NCBI GenBank assembly: GCA_944324075.1
Contig: CALUUZ010000004.1
Coordinates: 1-64,000, forward strand
Length of the DNA: 64,000 nucleotides
Source of the DNA: Candidatus Mailhella excrementigallinarum
GTDB taxonomy: Bacteria; Desulfobacterota; Desulfovibrionia; Desulfovibrionales; Desulfovibrionaceae
Direction of reading: 5' to 3'
The notes below the pieces were generated by a model that was given only the letters and a program-made list of their open reading frames with translations, had not been told where the DNA came from and searched no databases. Numbering within the stretch: position 1 is the stretch's first letter; the number at the start of each line of letters is the position of its first letter. Shown one piece after another: positions 53,614 to 63,306 of this stretch. Made by a program: the position numbers and the translations under genes.

Positions 53614-55092
53614 TCACCCGCCGAACACGTCCATGATCTCCCGATCCGGCGCGGCACCGCAACGAACGCCGAACACAAATGCAACTCCGGATGCCAGCAG
53701 CGTGGGCACGATGGGATGCACTCCCCCAAGCGGAACCCTGAGTACGCTCAGCAGAAAAAAAACGCCAAGCCCTGTCATGATGGCGGCCACAGCCCCCGCC
53801 GCGTTGGCCCGTTTCCAGTACAGGCCGAGAACGACAGGCCACAGGAATACTGCCTCCAGCCCGCCGAAAGCAAAAAGGTTGATCCACACCAGCAGATCCG
53901 GCGGCTCAAGGGCGGAAACGAACACCAGCGCGCCCACTGCCGCCGTGACCAGAAAACCGGCCCGTTTCAGACTGGCAGGGCGCATGCGGGATGCGTCCCC
54001 GCCCAGGCGATAGTGAATGTACAGATCCTTGATAATGGCCGCCGACGCCAGAAGCAGCATGGAATCCACAGTGGACATGATCGCTGCCAGAGGCCCGGCA
54101 ATGAACACACCGGCCCAGAACGGCGGCAGAAGTTCCACAATCAGAGTGGGCATGGCCAGATCCCCTGCCGGCAGATCGGGGAATACCGCGCGTCCCAGCG
54201 CTCCTGCAAGGTGAGCGCACAGGATCATGAAACCGATGATGAGCGTCCCCATGAGCATGGCCTGATGCATGGAGCGGGAATCACGATACGCCATGCAGCG
54301 CTGGGTGGTCTGCGGCAGACCAAGAACTCCCAGCCCCACCAGTATCCAGAAGGACAGAATAAAGGGCCGGGGCACGGCCCCGTCAGGCCCCGACGGCGTG
54401 ATCAGACCGGGATCGATGCGTTCCAGCGCGGCAATGCAGCTTTCCATGCCTCCGCCTTTTTCCATGACGGCCAGCAGCACCAGCACCGCGGCGACCAGCA
54501 TCACCACGCCCTGCACGGCGTCGGTAAACGCGACAGCGCGGAAACCGCCCAGAGAGGTGTACAGCACAACCGTCACGCCGAACAGCCCCAGTCCCACAAT
54601 ATAAGGATACCCTGTCACAGCCTGGAACAGCCGCGCCCCGCCGATGAACTGGGCCAGCATGGCCGCCATGAAAAAGATGAGCAGCGCGGCTGAACAGAGG
54701 ATGACAACAGCATCGCTCTTATAACGGGCACGCAGATAATCGGTGATGGTGACTGCCCCCGTGCGGCGGGCCACAATGGCAAAACGCTTGCCCAGCACCC
54801 CGAGAGTCAGAAACGTGGTCGGCACCTGAATCATGGCGAGCAACACCCAGCTCAGGCCAAGCTGATACGCCACTCCCGGCCCTCCCACGAAGGAACTCGC
54901 GCTGGTGTAGCTGGCAATGATGGTCATGGCCAGCACAAAACCGCCGAGGGAACGTCCGCCGATGAAGTATTCCTCAAGAACGCCCCGCGCCCCTTTCCCC
55001 GTCCTTTCCCGATTTGCGGCCCACACGGCCACGGCGAACGACAGCGCCAGATATGCCGCTACGGGGACAAGCATCTGCAGACGCGCGCTCAT
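53614..55092 (-). CDS. panF: Sodium/pantothenate symporter PanF
   Basis: Sodium:solute symporter of 492 residues with about 13 membrane segments. LEEYFIGGRSLGGFVLAMTI, YTSASSFVGGPGVAYQLGLS, LYTSLGGFRAVAFTDAVQG and IMSTVDSMLLLASAAIIKDL are typical of the SSS family, and the pairing with a YhdT-type gene is that of the E. coli panF locus. Substrate assignment rests on this similarity. It overlaps the yhdT stop by four bases. Confidence 0.88.
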   Translation of the reverse strand: MSARLQMLVPVAAYLALSFAVAVWAANRERTGKGARGVLEEYFIGGRSLGGFVLAMTIIASYTSASSFVGGPGVAYQLGLSWVLLAMIQVPTTFLTLGVLGKRFAIVARRTGAVTITDYLRARYKSDAVVILCSAALLIFFMAAMLAQFIGGARLFQAVTGYPYIVGLGLFGVTVVLYTSLGGFRAVAFTDAVQGVVMLVAAVLVLLAVMEKGGGMESCIAALERIDPGLITPSGPDGAVPRPFILSFWILVGLGVLGLPQTTQRCMAYRDSRSMHQAMLMGTLIIGFMILCAHLAGALGRAVFPDLPAGDLAMPTLIVELLPPFWAGVFIAGPLAAIMSTVDSMLLLASAAIIKDLYIHYRLGGDASRMRPASLKRAGFLVTAAVGALVFVSALEPPDLLVWINLFAFGGLEAVFLWPVVLGLYWKRANAAGAVAAIMTGLGVFFLLSVLRVPLGGVHPIVPTLLASGVAFVFGVRCGAAPDREIMDVFGG

Positions 55093-55454
55093 ATGCCGCT
55101 TCCCTTTTTCCTTTCCCCATCCACACGAAAGACCGGGGCGTTCGCTTCCGTTCCGCTTCCGGCGGGGGCAGCGGCATTTTCGGCATCCGTCTCCCCTTCA
55201 TCCAGGGGCATGTCCCGGAAAAACAGTCTCATCAACCCCCACAGCAGCAGTGTAATCAGAGGATACCCCACAATGCAGCTGAAAAAGAACCAGGAGGGCA
55301 TGCCCATGATGCGGGAATAGTTCGCGGGGTCGCCGTCACCCGGCCCGTAGGCGGAAACATACCACCACAGAAAATAAAGAGCATATGCCCCCAGCGTGAT
55401 CAGGGCTTCCCTGTCTGCCTGGGCGAAACGCCCATCCGTCGCTTTTTTTCCCAT
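55089..55454 (-). CDS. yhdT: YhdT-family membrane protein
   Basis: Protein of 121 residues with two membrane segments (about 18-40 and 52-74) and a polar C-terminal tail rich in Ala and Glu. ALYFLWWYVSAYG and MPSWFFFSCIVGYPL are the family marks of YhdT (DUF997), encoded directly before panF in many bacteria; its role is unknown, perhaps a small partner of PanF. ATG 55454 has GGAAGGGAAG before it; the longer open frame covers a repeat copy. Confidence 0.85.
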   Translation of the reverse strand: MGKKATDGRFAQADREALITLGAYALYFLWWYVSAYGPGDGDPANYSRIMGMPSWFFFSCIVGYPLITLLLWGLMRLFFRDMPLDEGETDAENAAAPAGSGTEANAPVFRVDGERKKGSGI

Positions 55455-55527
55455 CTTCCCTTCCCTGCTTCCGGCAACCGGATCTGCCGGTTCCTCGGAA
55501 AACCTGACTCTTTCATCCCGGATTATT

Positions 55528-55645
55528 CCGTGTTTGAAAATATCTTCCAGCCAGCCCCTGTGTTCCGGCCCGCAGCGCCCGGCGCATGAAGAGAGCAGGG
55601 ACGAGTCCCGCTCCGGGAGCCTCTTCAACGCGAAAACGCTCCGGA
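55528..55645 (+). repeat. Type I dispersed repeat with internal deletion
   Basis: Copy with the left part TTTGAAAATATCTTCCAGCC, GTGTTCCGGCCCGCAGCGCC joined directly to the right part (CGAGTCCCGCTCCGGGAGC, then CGCGAAAACGCTCC). The central hairpin is missing, so it is an internally deleted form. Confidence 0.65.
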
Positions 55646-56040
55646 GCGTATTCCATATCATGCCCTTTGTCACTTCAGATCAAGCGCGCTCTGCTGCCGG
55701 AACCCCTGCTGCAGTAACCGGTTGATGCCTCTGCGCCGGATACGGAGCCCGCCCGGGCTGCAACCGCAGACTGTTCCGCCTCAAGGGAGGCAGGTTCCGC
55801 ATGGCAGGGTCTGCGTTCTGCACGCCTGCTGCGCCCGCGGCTCCGCGATCAAGGTTATTTTCAAGGTCATTTTCACCACAATTCTGCAACAGGGCCGGGC
55901 ATCGTTTTTAGCTTGAATTGCGCTCTTCATCAGGCTACAAGAGGAAAGTTTCAACACACGCTCTCTCCGCCGCGGCGGACTATCGGCGCACCCGCCAGAT
56001 ACCAGACGCCTCAGCGGATGCGCATATTCAACGGATCGTC
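55646..56040. other. Gene-free stretch before the glycosyltransferase
   Basis: About 395 bases without a supported gene. It should contain promoters for yhdT-panF (minus) and the glycosyltransferase (plus); I could not define them. Confidence 0.35.
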
Positions 56041-56886
56041 ATGGAAGCCCCCTTTCCCCCGGTAAAGCTTACTGCCGTCATCATCACCCTTAACGGCGAA
56101 CGTCTGTTCGGGCGCTGTCTGGATTCACTCGCCTTCTGCAATCGAATTCTTGTCGTCGACTCATTCAGCAGCGACGCCACGCAAGCCATAGCCGAAGCCC
56201 ATGGCGCCATGTTCGTCCAGAACCCGTGGCCGGGCAACGCCGGGCAAATCCGTTTCGGCGTAAACTGGCTGACGGAACACGCCCCCACGGAATGGGTACT
56301 GTTTCTCGACTGCGACGAAATCTGTTCCCCAGAACTGGCGGAGTCCATTCAGACGGCTCTTGCCGCTCCCGGAGACAGTACCGCTTTCTCCATGCCGCGG
56401 CGCACCTGGTACTTTGATCGCTTTCTCCGGCATGGGGGGTCCTATCCCGATCGTCTTTTCCGCCTGTTCCGACCGGAGACCATACGTATCGAGGAAAGCG
56501 GCGCACACCAGCAATTCCGCCCTTCCGGCCCCTGCGGAGAACTGAAGGGCGATCTGCTGCACTATACCTATGCGAATTTTTTCAATCAGATGGACAAACT
56601 GAACGACTATGCCCAGCGCGGCGCGAAGGATCTTGAGCGCAAGGGCAGACGCGGCGGCATTGCAGCAGGCCTCGGACACGGCTTCTGGCGTTTTTTCAGC
56701 ATGTATGTCATCAGGCGCGGATTTCTCGACGGCAGGGCCGGATTTCTCATGGCGGCGCATACCGGCTTCTATACCTTTCTCAAATACATCCGTATCAATG
56801 AAGGGGCATGGGGAGCTCCCTATGACGCCGGACTCCTCCCCTCCGAACGCGCGGCGGTCAGTCCGGATACCGGCTCCGCGTCCTGA
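56041..56886 (+). CDS. Family 2 glycosyltransferase, LPS-core type
   Basis: GT-A glycosyltransferase of 281 residues. It starts VKLTAVIITLNGERLFGRCL, has the nucleotide-sugar stretch ILVVDSFSSDATQAIAE and the metal-binding VLFLDCDEICSPEL, with a C-terminal part like WaaE/KdtX-type enzymes (LLHYTYANFFNQMDKLNDYA) that decorate the LPS inner core. The acceptor is unknown. ATG 56041 lies just before the first beta strand; its ribosome binding site is weak. pyrH follows after 36 bases, so it may lead the pyrH operon. Confidence 0.83.
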   Translation: MEAPFPPVKLTAVIITLNGERLFGRCLDSLAFCNRILVVDSFSSDATQAIAEAHGAMFVQNPWPGNAGQIRFGVNWLTEHAPTEWVLFLDCDEICSPELAESIQTALAAPGDSTAFSMPRRTWYFDRFLRHGGSYPDRLFRLFRPETIRIEESGAHQQFRPSGPCGELKGDLLHYTYANFFNQMDKLNDYAQRGAKDLERKGRRGGIAAGLGHGFWRFFSMYVIRRGFLDGRAGFLMAAHTGFYTFLKYIRINEGAWGAPYDAGLLPSERAAVSPDTGSAS

Positions 56887-56922
56887 TCCAATCCGACACG
56901 AGATTCCACCAAGGAGGCTCCC

Positions 56923-57639
56923 ATGGCTCAGCTCAAATACAAACGGGTACTGCTCAAACTCAGCGGCGAAGCCCTGGCCGGAGAAAAAGGCTACGGACTT
57001 GATCCCGACACTGTATCCCGCATCTGCCGGGAACTGGCGGATGTGGCGGCCCTGGGTCTGGAACTTGCCCTGGTCATCGGAGGAGGCAACATTTTTCGCG
57101 GCCTGTCTTCCTCGGCCAGGGGCATGGATCGATCCACCGCCGACTATATGGGTATGCTGGCCACCATCCTGAACGCCATGGCCGTACAGGACGCTCTGGA
57201 AAAAAGTGATTGTCCCACCCGTGTGCTTTCCGCCATCAATACAACGGAACTCTGCGAACCCTATATCCGCCGCCGCGCCCTGCGCCATCTTGAAAAGGGC
57301 CGCATCGTCATCTGCGCGGCAGGCACGGGCAACCCCTACTTCACCACCGACACCGCCGCGGCCCTGCGCGCCATGGAACTCAAATGCGACGCCATCATCA
57401 AGGGCACAAAGGTGGACGGCATATACGACAAGGACCCCGTCAAACACCCTGACGCGGTGCGTTTCTCCCGCATCAGCTACGATGAAACGCTGCAGCGCCG
57501 TCTTGAGGTCATGGACGCCACAGCCATTACTCTTGCCAGGGAAAACAACATGCCCATCATCGTATGCAACATGTTCGGCGGCGATATCCGCCGTGTGGTA
57601 TGCGGAGAGGACGCGGGCACGGTGGTGGAGGAAGCGTAG
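56923..57639 (+). CDS. pyrH: UMP kinase
   Basis: UMP kinase of 238 residues, which makes UDP for RNA, DNA and cell-wall precursors. It belongs to the amino-acid kinase family: [20 protein letters not shown], the GGGNIFRGL nucleotide loop, [20 protein letters not shown], and the ATP-binding [21 protein letters not shown] clear AAGGAGG ribosome binding site precedes the ATG. frr follows. Confidence 0.97.
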   Translation: MAQLKYKRVLLKLSGEALAGEKGYGLDPDTVSRICRELADVAALGLELALVIGGGNIFRGLSSSARGMDRSTADYMGMLATILNAMAVQDALEKSDCPTRVLSAINTTELCEPYIRRRALRHLEKGRIVICAAGTGNPYFTTDTAAALRAMELKCDAIIKGTKVDGIYDKDPVKHPDAVRFSRISYDETLQRRLEVMDATAITLARENNMPIIVCNMFGGDIRRVVCGEDAGTVVEEA

Positions 57640-57726
57640 CTTCCGGCAACAGCCGCCGGGGCCGGCGGCTTCAACTCCCTTCACGCGCCCCGTGGCGCGG
57701 CAACCGCTGATTTCAAGGAGACAAAG

Positions 57727-58287
57727 ATGGATAAGGACGAATTGCTGCTTGACGCCGAAGAGCGCATGGAAAAGGCTCTGGCCGCCCTTGAGCGCGACTA
57801 TGGCAAACTGCGTACGGGTCGGGCCACCACCGGCCTGGTGGAAGACATCAAGGTAGACTATTACGGCACCCCTACTCCCATCAAGCAGCTTGCTTCCGTA
57901 GCCGTGCCGGACAGCCGCACGGTGACCATCCAGCCCTGGGATCGCGGCGCGTTCGCCCTGGTGGAAAAGGCCATTCTGAAATCCGATCTCGGCCTTACGC
58001 CGATGAACGACGGCAAGCTTATCCGCATTGCCATCCCGCCGCTGACGGAAGATCGCCGCAAGGAACTGACCAAAATCGCCAGAAAATACACGGAAGAAGC
58101 CAAGGTCGCCATCCGCAATATCCGCCGCGATGTCAATGACGGACTGAAAAAACTGGAAAAGGACAAGCTTCTCTCCGAGGATGAACTGAAAAAGGCCATG
58201 GAAGATATCCAGAAACTTACCGATACCTATGTCGCCAGGGCCGACGCCAAGGCTTCCGCCAAGGAAAAGGAAATCATGGAAATCTGA
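57727..58287 (+). CDS. frr: Ribosome recycling factor
   Basis: RRF of 186 residues, which with EF-G splits the post-termination ribosome. It shows the two-domain pattern: [20 protein letters not shown] in the helical stem, [20 protein letters not shown] in the beta domain, then [20 protein letters not shown] and [16 protein letters not shown] in the stem. It follows pyrH by 87 bases with an AAGGAGA ribosome binding site. Confidence 0.98.
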   Translation: MDKDELLLDAEERMEKALAALERDYGKLRTGRATTGLVEDIKVDYYGTPTPIKQLASVAVPDSRTVTIQPWDRGAFALVEKAILKSDLGLTPMNDGKLIRIAIPPLTEDRRKELTKIARKYTEEAKVAIRNIRRDVNDGLKKLEKDKLLSEDELKKAMEDIQKLTDTYVARADAKASAKEKEIMEI

Positions 58288-58289
58288 AC

Positions 58290-58327
58290 CCGATGTTCCG
58301 GCGGGAGAGCACCCGCCGGAACATCGG
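58290..58327 (+). terminator. Strong hairpin between frr and uppS
   Basis: CCGATGTTCCGGCGGG and its exact complement form a 16-bp stem around AGAGCA, three bases after the frr stop. It has no T run, so it may be a 3'-end stabiliser or partial terminator rather than a full stop, as uppS follows on the same strand. Confidence 0.5.
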
Positions 58328-58367
58328 AGCCGGCCAGAGGGTGAAGCCGACTGTGAACGGAAATGTC

Positions 58368-59138
58368 ATGCACAAATTGCCGCAGCATCTTGCCGTCATC
58401 ATGGATGGAAACGGCCGCTGGGCGCAGCGGCGCGGCCTGCCGCGCAGCGAGGGTCATGCGCGCGGCGTGGATGTGGTGCGCTCTCTGCTCACACGCTGCC
58501 GCGCGCTCGGCATCCCGTATGTGACGGTGTACGCCCTCTCGCGGGAAAATCTCAAACGCCCGCCGCAGGAAGTCAGATTTCTCTTTGATCTGTTCATCCG
58601 CTTTCTCAAATCGGAACTGCCGGAACTGGAGCGCCAGGGCATACGCCTCGGCATGATCGGAGATCGGAACGCCCTCCCCCTGCCCGTACGGACGGCGCTG
58701 GATTACGGCATCAAAAAGACTTCCGGCGGGGACATGCTGTTCACACTGGCTCTGGCGTATTCCGGCAGGGAGGAAATCATGCGTGCCGCCCGGACTCTGG
58801 CGGCCTCCCTCCCGAACGGGGATACGTCTCCGGAAGAACAGGAAGCAGTCTTCCGCAGGGGTCTGTATAACCCGGAGCTTCCTGATCCGGATCTGATCAT
58901 CCGTACCGGCGGCGAGCTGCGGCTCAGCAATTTTCTTCTGTTCCAGAGCGCCTATGCCGAACTCTACTTCAGTGACAGGCTCTGGCCCGACTTCGACGAC
59001 GCCGAACTGAATCGGGCGCTGGCTCACTATGCGGGGCGAACCCGCCGTTTCGGCCTTACGGAAGAGCAGCTCGCGGCGGCCCCCGCGCCCTCTTCCCCGG
59101 GCCATGGGCATAACACGCCCCCCGACGCAACAGGCTGA
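58368..59138 (+). CDS. uppS: Undecaprenyl pyrophosphate synthase
   Basis: Cis-prenyltransferase of 256 residues that makes the C55 lipid carrier for peptidoglycan and LPS. It has the catalytic HLAVIMDGNGRWAQRRGL, GHARGVDVVR, YALSRENLKRP and the C-terminal PDLIIRTGGELRLSNFLLFQ with YAELYFSDRLWPDF. ATG 58368 is nearest the conserved start and is preferred to a longer frame that covers the hairpin. cdsA follows 16 bases later. Confidence 0.96.
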   Translation: MHKLPQHLAVIMDGNGRWAQRRGLPRSEGHARGVDVVRSLLTRCRALGIPYVTVYALSRENLKRPPQEVRFLFDLFIRFLKSELPELERQGIRLGMIGDRNALPLPVRTALDYGIKKTSGGDMLFTLALAYSGREEIMRAARTLAASLPNGDTSPEEQEAVFRRGLYNPELPDPDLIIRTGGELRLSNFLLFQSAYAELYFSDRLWPDFDDAELNRALAHYAGRTRRFGLTEEQLAAAPAPSSPGHGHNTPPDATG

Positions 59139-59154
59139 TTTTCCAGGAGCTGTC

Positions 59155-59970
59155 ATGTCCTTGCAAAAGTATCTCGCCGCAGGCCTCGGACCGCGCGTCC
59201 TCACCGGAATCATCCTCCTTGCCGTGGTCTTCACTGCATGGAAAGCCGGAGGCTTTCCCCTTTTTCTGCTGCTTCTTGCCGTATGCTGCGCAGGACAATG
59301 GGAACTCTACTCGCTTTTTCTCCCGAACGCGGAACTGGCCGCCAAGTTGTTCGGCGTTCTGCTCGGGGCGGGACTCGTCGCCCAGTGCCGTTTTCTACCG
59401 GAGTACTCCGCCGGCCTGGCGCTGACGGCGTCCTTTGCGCTGCTGGCCGTACATTCCCTCGCGGGCTGGACGCAGGAAACTGCCCTTGCCCGCTTCCGCC
59501 GGGCGGCCATTCTTCTGGGCGGCATTGTCTATGTGCCTCTGCTGCTTTCTCCGGTTCTGCACTACAGTCCGGGCGAACAGCTTCTTGTCGTGGCGGTTCC
59601 CGCGCTGTCCGACATTGCCGCCTATGCTGCGGGCGTGCAGTTCGGCAGGCGCAGGATATGGCCTTCCGTCAGTCCCAAAAAAAGCGTGGAAGGCGCTGCC
59701 GCCGGTCTGCTTGCAGCCGTCGCCGCCTGTATCGCCGCGGGCTGGCTGCTCAGGGGATCGGCCTTCTCCTTCCCCGCATGGGCTGGGCTGGGACTGTTCA
59801 TGGGAGTCATGGCCCAACTGGGCGATTTTTTTGAATCCGCACTTAAACGCGCGGTCCATATCAAGGATTCGGGCAAAATCCTGCCAGGACACGGCGGAGT
59901 GCTGGATCGTATCGACAGCGTTCTGTTCGCTTCGGCCGCCTTCACCCTGAGCCGCCCCTTTCTCGGCTGA
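59155..59970 (+). CDS. cdsA: Phosphatidate cytidylyltransferase
   Basis: CdsA of 271 residues, a membrane enzyme that makes CDP-diacylglycerol for phospholipid synthesis. About eight membrane segments are seen. The family signature is SPKKSVEGAAAG plus the C-terminal DSGKILPGHGGVLDRIDSVL (KDSGKILPGHGGxxDRxDS). ATG 59155 has CCAGGAG upstream. It lies between uppS and dxr, the usual order. Confidence 0.94.
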   Translation: MSLQKYLAAGLGPRVLTGIILLAVVFTAWKAGGFPLFLLLLAVCCAGQWELYSLFLPNAELAAKLFGVLLGAGLVAQCRFLPEYSAGLALTASFALLAVHSLAGWTQETALARFRRAAILLGGIVYVPLLLSPVLHYSPGEQLLVVAVPALSDIAAYAAGVQFGRRRIWPSVSPKKSVEGAAAGLLAAVAACIAAGWLLRGSAFSFPAWAGLGLFMGVMAQLGDFFESALKRAVHIKDSGKILPGHGGVLDRIDSVLFASAAFTLSRPFLG

Positions 59971-59999
59971 CCACGCGGCCCGTTTTTTCCGGAGCATCC

Positions 60000-61265
60000 A
60001 TGCGCTACATCAGCCGACTCCCTCTTGACTCACCGCTTCCCTGGCCGCGCCGCGTGGCAATCATGGGCAGTACGGGTTCCATCGGCGTCAATACCCTGCG
60101 GGTGCTTGACGCATGGGCGGGGCGGCTCGGACCATATCCTGCAAAGAAGGCAGGTGAATTCATCGTCACGGCTCTGGCCGGAGGACGCAATATCGCTCTT
60201 CTGGCCGCACAGGCGGAGCGCTGGCGCCCGCCAGTGCTTGCCCTGCGCGATGCGGACGGAGAGTGCGGGGTCAGCGCCCTGAAACAGATGCTTCCTCCCG
60301 GCTACCGCCCGGAAATACTGGTCGGACAGGCGGGATTCGCCGCCATTGCAGCCCGGGACGACGTGGATGTCATCGTCTCCGCACAGGTAGGAGCTGCCGG
60401 ACTGCGCGCCACCGTGGCCGCCGCCGAGGCGGGCAAGGTCATCTGCCTCGCCAACAAGGAAAGCCTCGTTCTTGCCGGGCCGCTCATCCGCTCAATCTGT
60501 GCCCGCACCGGCGCGGTGATCCTGCCTGTGGACTCCGAACACAATGCCCTGTTCCAATGCATGACAGGCCGCGCTCCGGAGGAAATCCGTTCGCTTGTCC
60601 TCACTGCGTCCGGCGGCCCTTTCCGCGGCAAAACACGGGAGGAACTGCGCTCCGTGCGCCCCGAGCACGCCCTCAGACATCCGAACTGGAGCATGGGTGC
60701 GAAAATCACCATTGATTCCGCCACGCTCATGAACAAGGGGCTGGAGATCATCGAAGCCTGCTACCTCTACGATATGCCTGTGGACAGAATAACAGCGGCA
60801 GTGCATCCGCAGTCCATAGTTCACTCCCTTGTCGAGCTGAAAGACGGAGCGGTCATGGCCCAGCTGGCCACGCCCGACATGCGCCTGCCCATTGCCGCCT
60901 GCCTTTCCTGGCCGTTCATGCTGGAAAATGCAGGAATTGCCCCCCTGGATCTGCTGAAATGCGGCCCGCTCACCTTTGAAGCGCCGGACACAGAGGCATT
61001 TCCCTGCCTTGACCTTGCCCGCCGGGCACTGGCCGGGGGAAAAACAACTGAACTCAACGCTGCCAACGAAGTGGCCGTGGAACGTTTTCTGAAAAACGAC
61101 ATCAGGTTTCTGGACATTCCGGCTCTCGTGCATACCATACTGGAAACAGGCGAAGGGACGCCGCCGTCCCTTGCCGAAAACCCCGGGCAGAGCCGTGCCG
61201 CACTGGAAGACATTCTGAGCCGGGATGCCCGTACCCGCAAACAAGCCGCCGCATGGCGCGCATGA
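60000..61265 (+). CDS. dxr: 1-deoxy-D-xylulose 5-phosphate reductoisomerase
   Basis: DXR of 421 residues, the second enzyme of the MEP isoprenoid pathway, feeding UppS. NADPH site: VAIMGSTGSIGVNTLRVLD. Further marks are ICLANKESLVLAG, the metal and substrate site PVDSEHNALFQCM, SGGPFRGKT and LNAANEVAVERFL. A short insert-like stretch (AWAGRLGPYPAKKAGEF) in the N-terminal domain makes it slightly longer than the usual 400. The stop overlaps the rseP start. Confidence 0.96.
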   Translation: MRYISRLPLDSPLPWPRRVAIMGSTGSIGVNTLRVLDAWAGRLGPYPAKKAGEFIVTALAGGRNIALLAAQAERWRPPVLALRDADGECGVSALKQMLPPGYRPEILVGQAGFAAIAARDDVDVIVSAQVGAAGLRATVAAAEAGKVICLANKESLVLAGPLIRSICARTGAVILPVDSEHNALFQCMTGRAPEEIRSLVLTASGGPFRGKTREELRSVRPEHALRHPNWSMGAKITIDSATLMNKGLEIIEACYLYDMPVDRITAAVHPQSIVHSLVELKDGAVMAQLATPDMRLPIAACLSWPFMLENAGIAPLDLLKCGPLTFEAPDTEAFPCLDLARRALAGGKTTELNAANEVAVERFLKNDIRFLDIPALVHTILETGEGTPPSLAENPGQSRAALEDILSRDARTRKQAAAWRA

Positions 61266-62428
61266 CACACCACATGGACTTTCTTCTGCACATTCTTTCC
61301 TACTGGGATTCCGCTCTTGCCGTCATACTGGTTCTGGGCGGTCTGATTTTCTTCCATGAACTGGGACATTTCATTGCCTGCCGCCTGATGGGCATCGGCG
61401 TAGTCACCTTCTCCATCGGCATGGGGCCGAAGCTCTGTTCGTTCCACCGGGGCAAAACGGAATACCGTCTGTCATGGCTTCCCTTCGGAGGCTATGTCGC
61501 CTCTGTGGGTGAATACAGCGATGAAGTGGAGGAACTCGGCTTCACGCCGGAAGAAGCCATCACCAGCCGTCCGGCATGGCAGCGCCTTGCCATGGCAGCG
61601 GCCGGTCCCTTCGCCAATCTGCTGCTGGCATTTCTGCTGTACTGGGGCGTGGCCGCCACGGCCGGCATGGCTGTTCCTCTTCCCCAGATTGGCACCGTCC
61701 TTCCCGGCGGAGCCGCTGCGGAGGCGGGCATGCTCCCCGGCGACACGGTTCTGGCCATTGACGGAACCCCTCTGGCCGAATGGAATCAGATTCCCGAAAT
61801 GGTCGGCGCGTCGGAAGGTCGTTCCATGCATTTCACCGTCAGACGCGGCGAGGAAAAACTTTTTCTGACCATGACTCCCACGCGCATGGACAGGACCAAC
61901 ATGTTCGGCGAGCAGGAAACTGCCTGGATGATCGGCGTGGGCGCGGGCAGCGCCGTGCGCTATGAAAAACTCGGCATGCTGGACGCGGCCCGGCAGGGGT
62001 TGTGGCAGACATGGAATGTCATCGACATCACGGCGCAGAGCATCAGGAAACTGGTGACCGGAAGCGTGGCGGCGGAAAATGTGGGCGGACCGCTCATGAT
62101 CGCCGAAATGCTGGGCAAGAGCGTCGAACACGGCATCATGTCCCTGATCATGCTGGCAGCCTTTATCAGCGTCAACCTCGGGCTGCTCAACCTCCTTCCC
62201 ATCCCCGTACTGGATGGAGGGCTTATCCTGTTCTGTCTGATTGAAATGGTTGTCCGCCGCCCCGTACCTGAAAAAATCCAGGAGTATGCCATGCGCGCCG
62301 GGGTGGTCTTTCTGATCTGCCTTATGCTGTTTGCCACCTTCAACGACGTGAAACGCTGGTTTGTTCAGCCCGAAATCACACAGCCGGAAGGCGCGGCGGA
62401 CGGAAACCAGCCGCCCGTGAAGCCCTGA
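61262..62428 (+). CDS. rseP: Site-2 protease RseP family
   Basis: Membrane zinc metalloprotease of 388 residues that cuts within the membrane, in E. coli the anti-sigma factor RseA. It has the HELGH zinc motif in LIFFHELGHFIACRLMGIG, one PDZ domain (about 125-200: GTVLPGGAAAEAGMLPGDTV), and the third zinc ligand in NLLPIPVLDGGLIL, then a final membrane helix. One PDZ rather than two is common outside gamma-proteobacteria. Its ATG overlaps the dxr stop (ATGA); an ATG nine bases upstream is possible. Confidence 0.93.
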   Translation: MTHHMDFLLHILSYWDSALAVILVLGGLIFFHELGHFIACRLMGIGVVTFSIGMGPKLCSFHRGKTEYRLSWLPFGGYVASVGEYSDEVEELGFTPEEAITSRPAWQRLAMAAAGPFANLLLAFLLYWGVAATAGMAVPLPQIGTVLPGGAAAEAGMLPGDTVLAIDGTPLAEWNQIPEMVGASEGRSMHFTVRRGEEKLFLTMTPTRMDRTNMFGEQETAWMIGVGAGSAVRYEKLGMLDAARQGLWQTWNVIDITAQSIRKLVTGSVAAENVGGPLMIAEMLGKSVEHGIMSLIMLAAFISVNLGLLNLLPIPVLDGGLILFCLIEMVVRRPVPEKIQEYAMRAGVVFLICLMLFATFNDVKRWFVQPEITQPEGAADGNQPPVKP

Positions 62429-62456
62429 CAAGGCCCGGGAAAAACTGGAGCCTGCC

Positions 62457-63266
62457 ATGTCCTCTGCTCTGACCCTGGTTCTGAACTCGGCGGAAAAGCG
62501 CGTACAGATGCTTATCCTGCGCGAGAGCGAAATGCTCTGCGCCCAGGACTGGCTGTGTCGTACCGGCAGCACGGAGCTTCTGGCTCCTGTCATGCATGAT
62601 GCCTTTGCCCGACTGCACCTTTCCCCTCTCTCGCTGGATCGTATCGCCTGCGTGGCCGGACCGGGCAGTTTCACCGGTCTGCGGCTCGCGTTGACCACGG
62701 CGGCCGCGCTCGCCCGCGCGGCTTCGGCGCATCGGTCTTCCCCTGTACGCCAGGCCGGACTGGATTACCTCCAGTGCATCGCGGCCAATGCTCCGGCAAA
62801 GCCGGGAGAGCGGGTGCGCGTGGTCGTGAACGCCAAGCGCGGCTGGATATATCAGGCGGACTATATTGCGCAGGCTCCCAGGCCAATGGACGGCGCTCCC
62901 CGTCCTCCCCGGCGGGAGGGGAATATCCGCCTGCTTCCTCTGCCTGTGCCGGAAACAGCCCCGGAAAACGGAATCGACTGGATTCTGGGCAGCGCTGCGG
63001 GAACCGGCCAGCCTGAACGCGCCGCCCTGTTCCTGCGCTCTCTGCCGGGAGCGCGCCTGATTGACGCGGAACATCCCTTCCCTTCCTCTCTTCTTGCCGC
63101 AGCACTTGACGCCCCATGGGACGACGGCGCGCTGAGCGATATCGATCCCGTCTATCTGCGCGAACCCGACGCCATTGACAACCTGGACGCGCTTTCACGC
63201 GCGCAGGGCCGGGAGCCCGGACAGGCAAGGGCGGAACTTGACCGCCTGATGCGGCAGGGTATTTAA
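62457..63266 (+). CDS. tsaB: tRNA threonylcarbamoyladenosine biosynthesis protein TsaB
   Basis: TsaB (YeaZ) of 269 residues, an ASKHA-fold partner that helps TsaD and TsaE form t6A at position 37 of ANN-decoding tRNAs. The conserved CVAGPGSFTGLRLALTTAAA motif is clear, and IDPVYLREPDAID near the end is typical. It is longer than the E. coli protein (231) because of an inserted segment around residues 140-175. It follows rseP by 28 bases and ends the operon. Confidence 0.92.
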   Translation: MSSALTLVLNSAEKRVQMLILRESEMLCAQDWLCRTGSTELLAPVMHDAFARLHLSPLSLDRIACVAGPGSFTGLRLALTTAAALARAASAHRSSPVRQAGLDYLQCIAANAPAKPGERVRVVVNAKRGWIYQADYIAQAPRPMDGAPRPPRREGNIRLLPLPVPETAPENGIDWILGSAAGTGQPERAALFLRSLPGARLIDAEHPFPSSLLAAALDAPWDDGALSDIDPVYLREPDAIDNLDALSRAQGREPGQARAELDRLMRQGI

Positions 63267-63306
63267 AGCAGATCCCGGCAAAGTACGCCATAGCCGTCAT
63301 GTCCGC

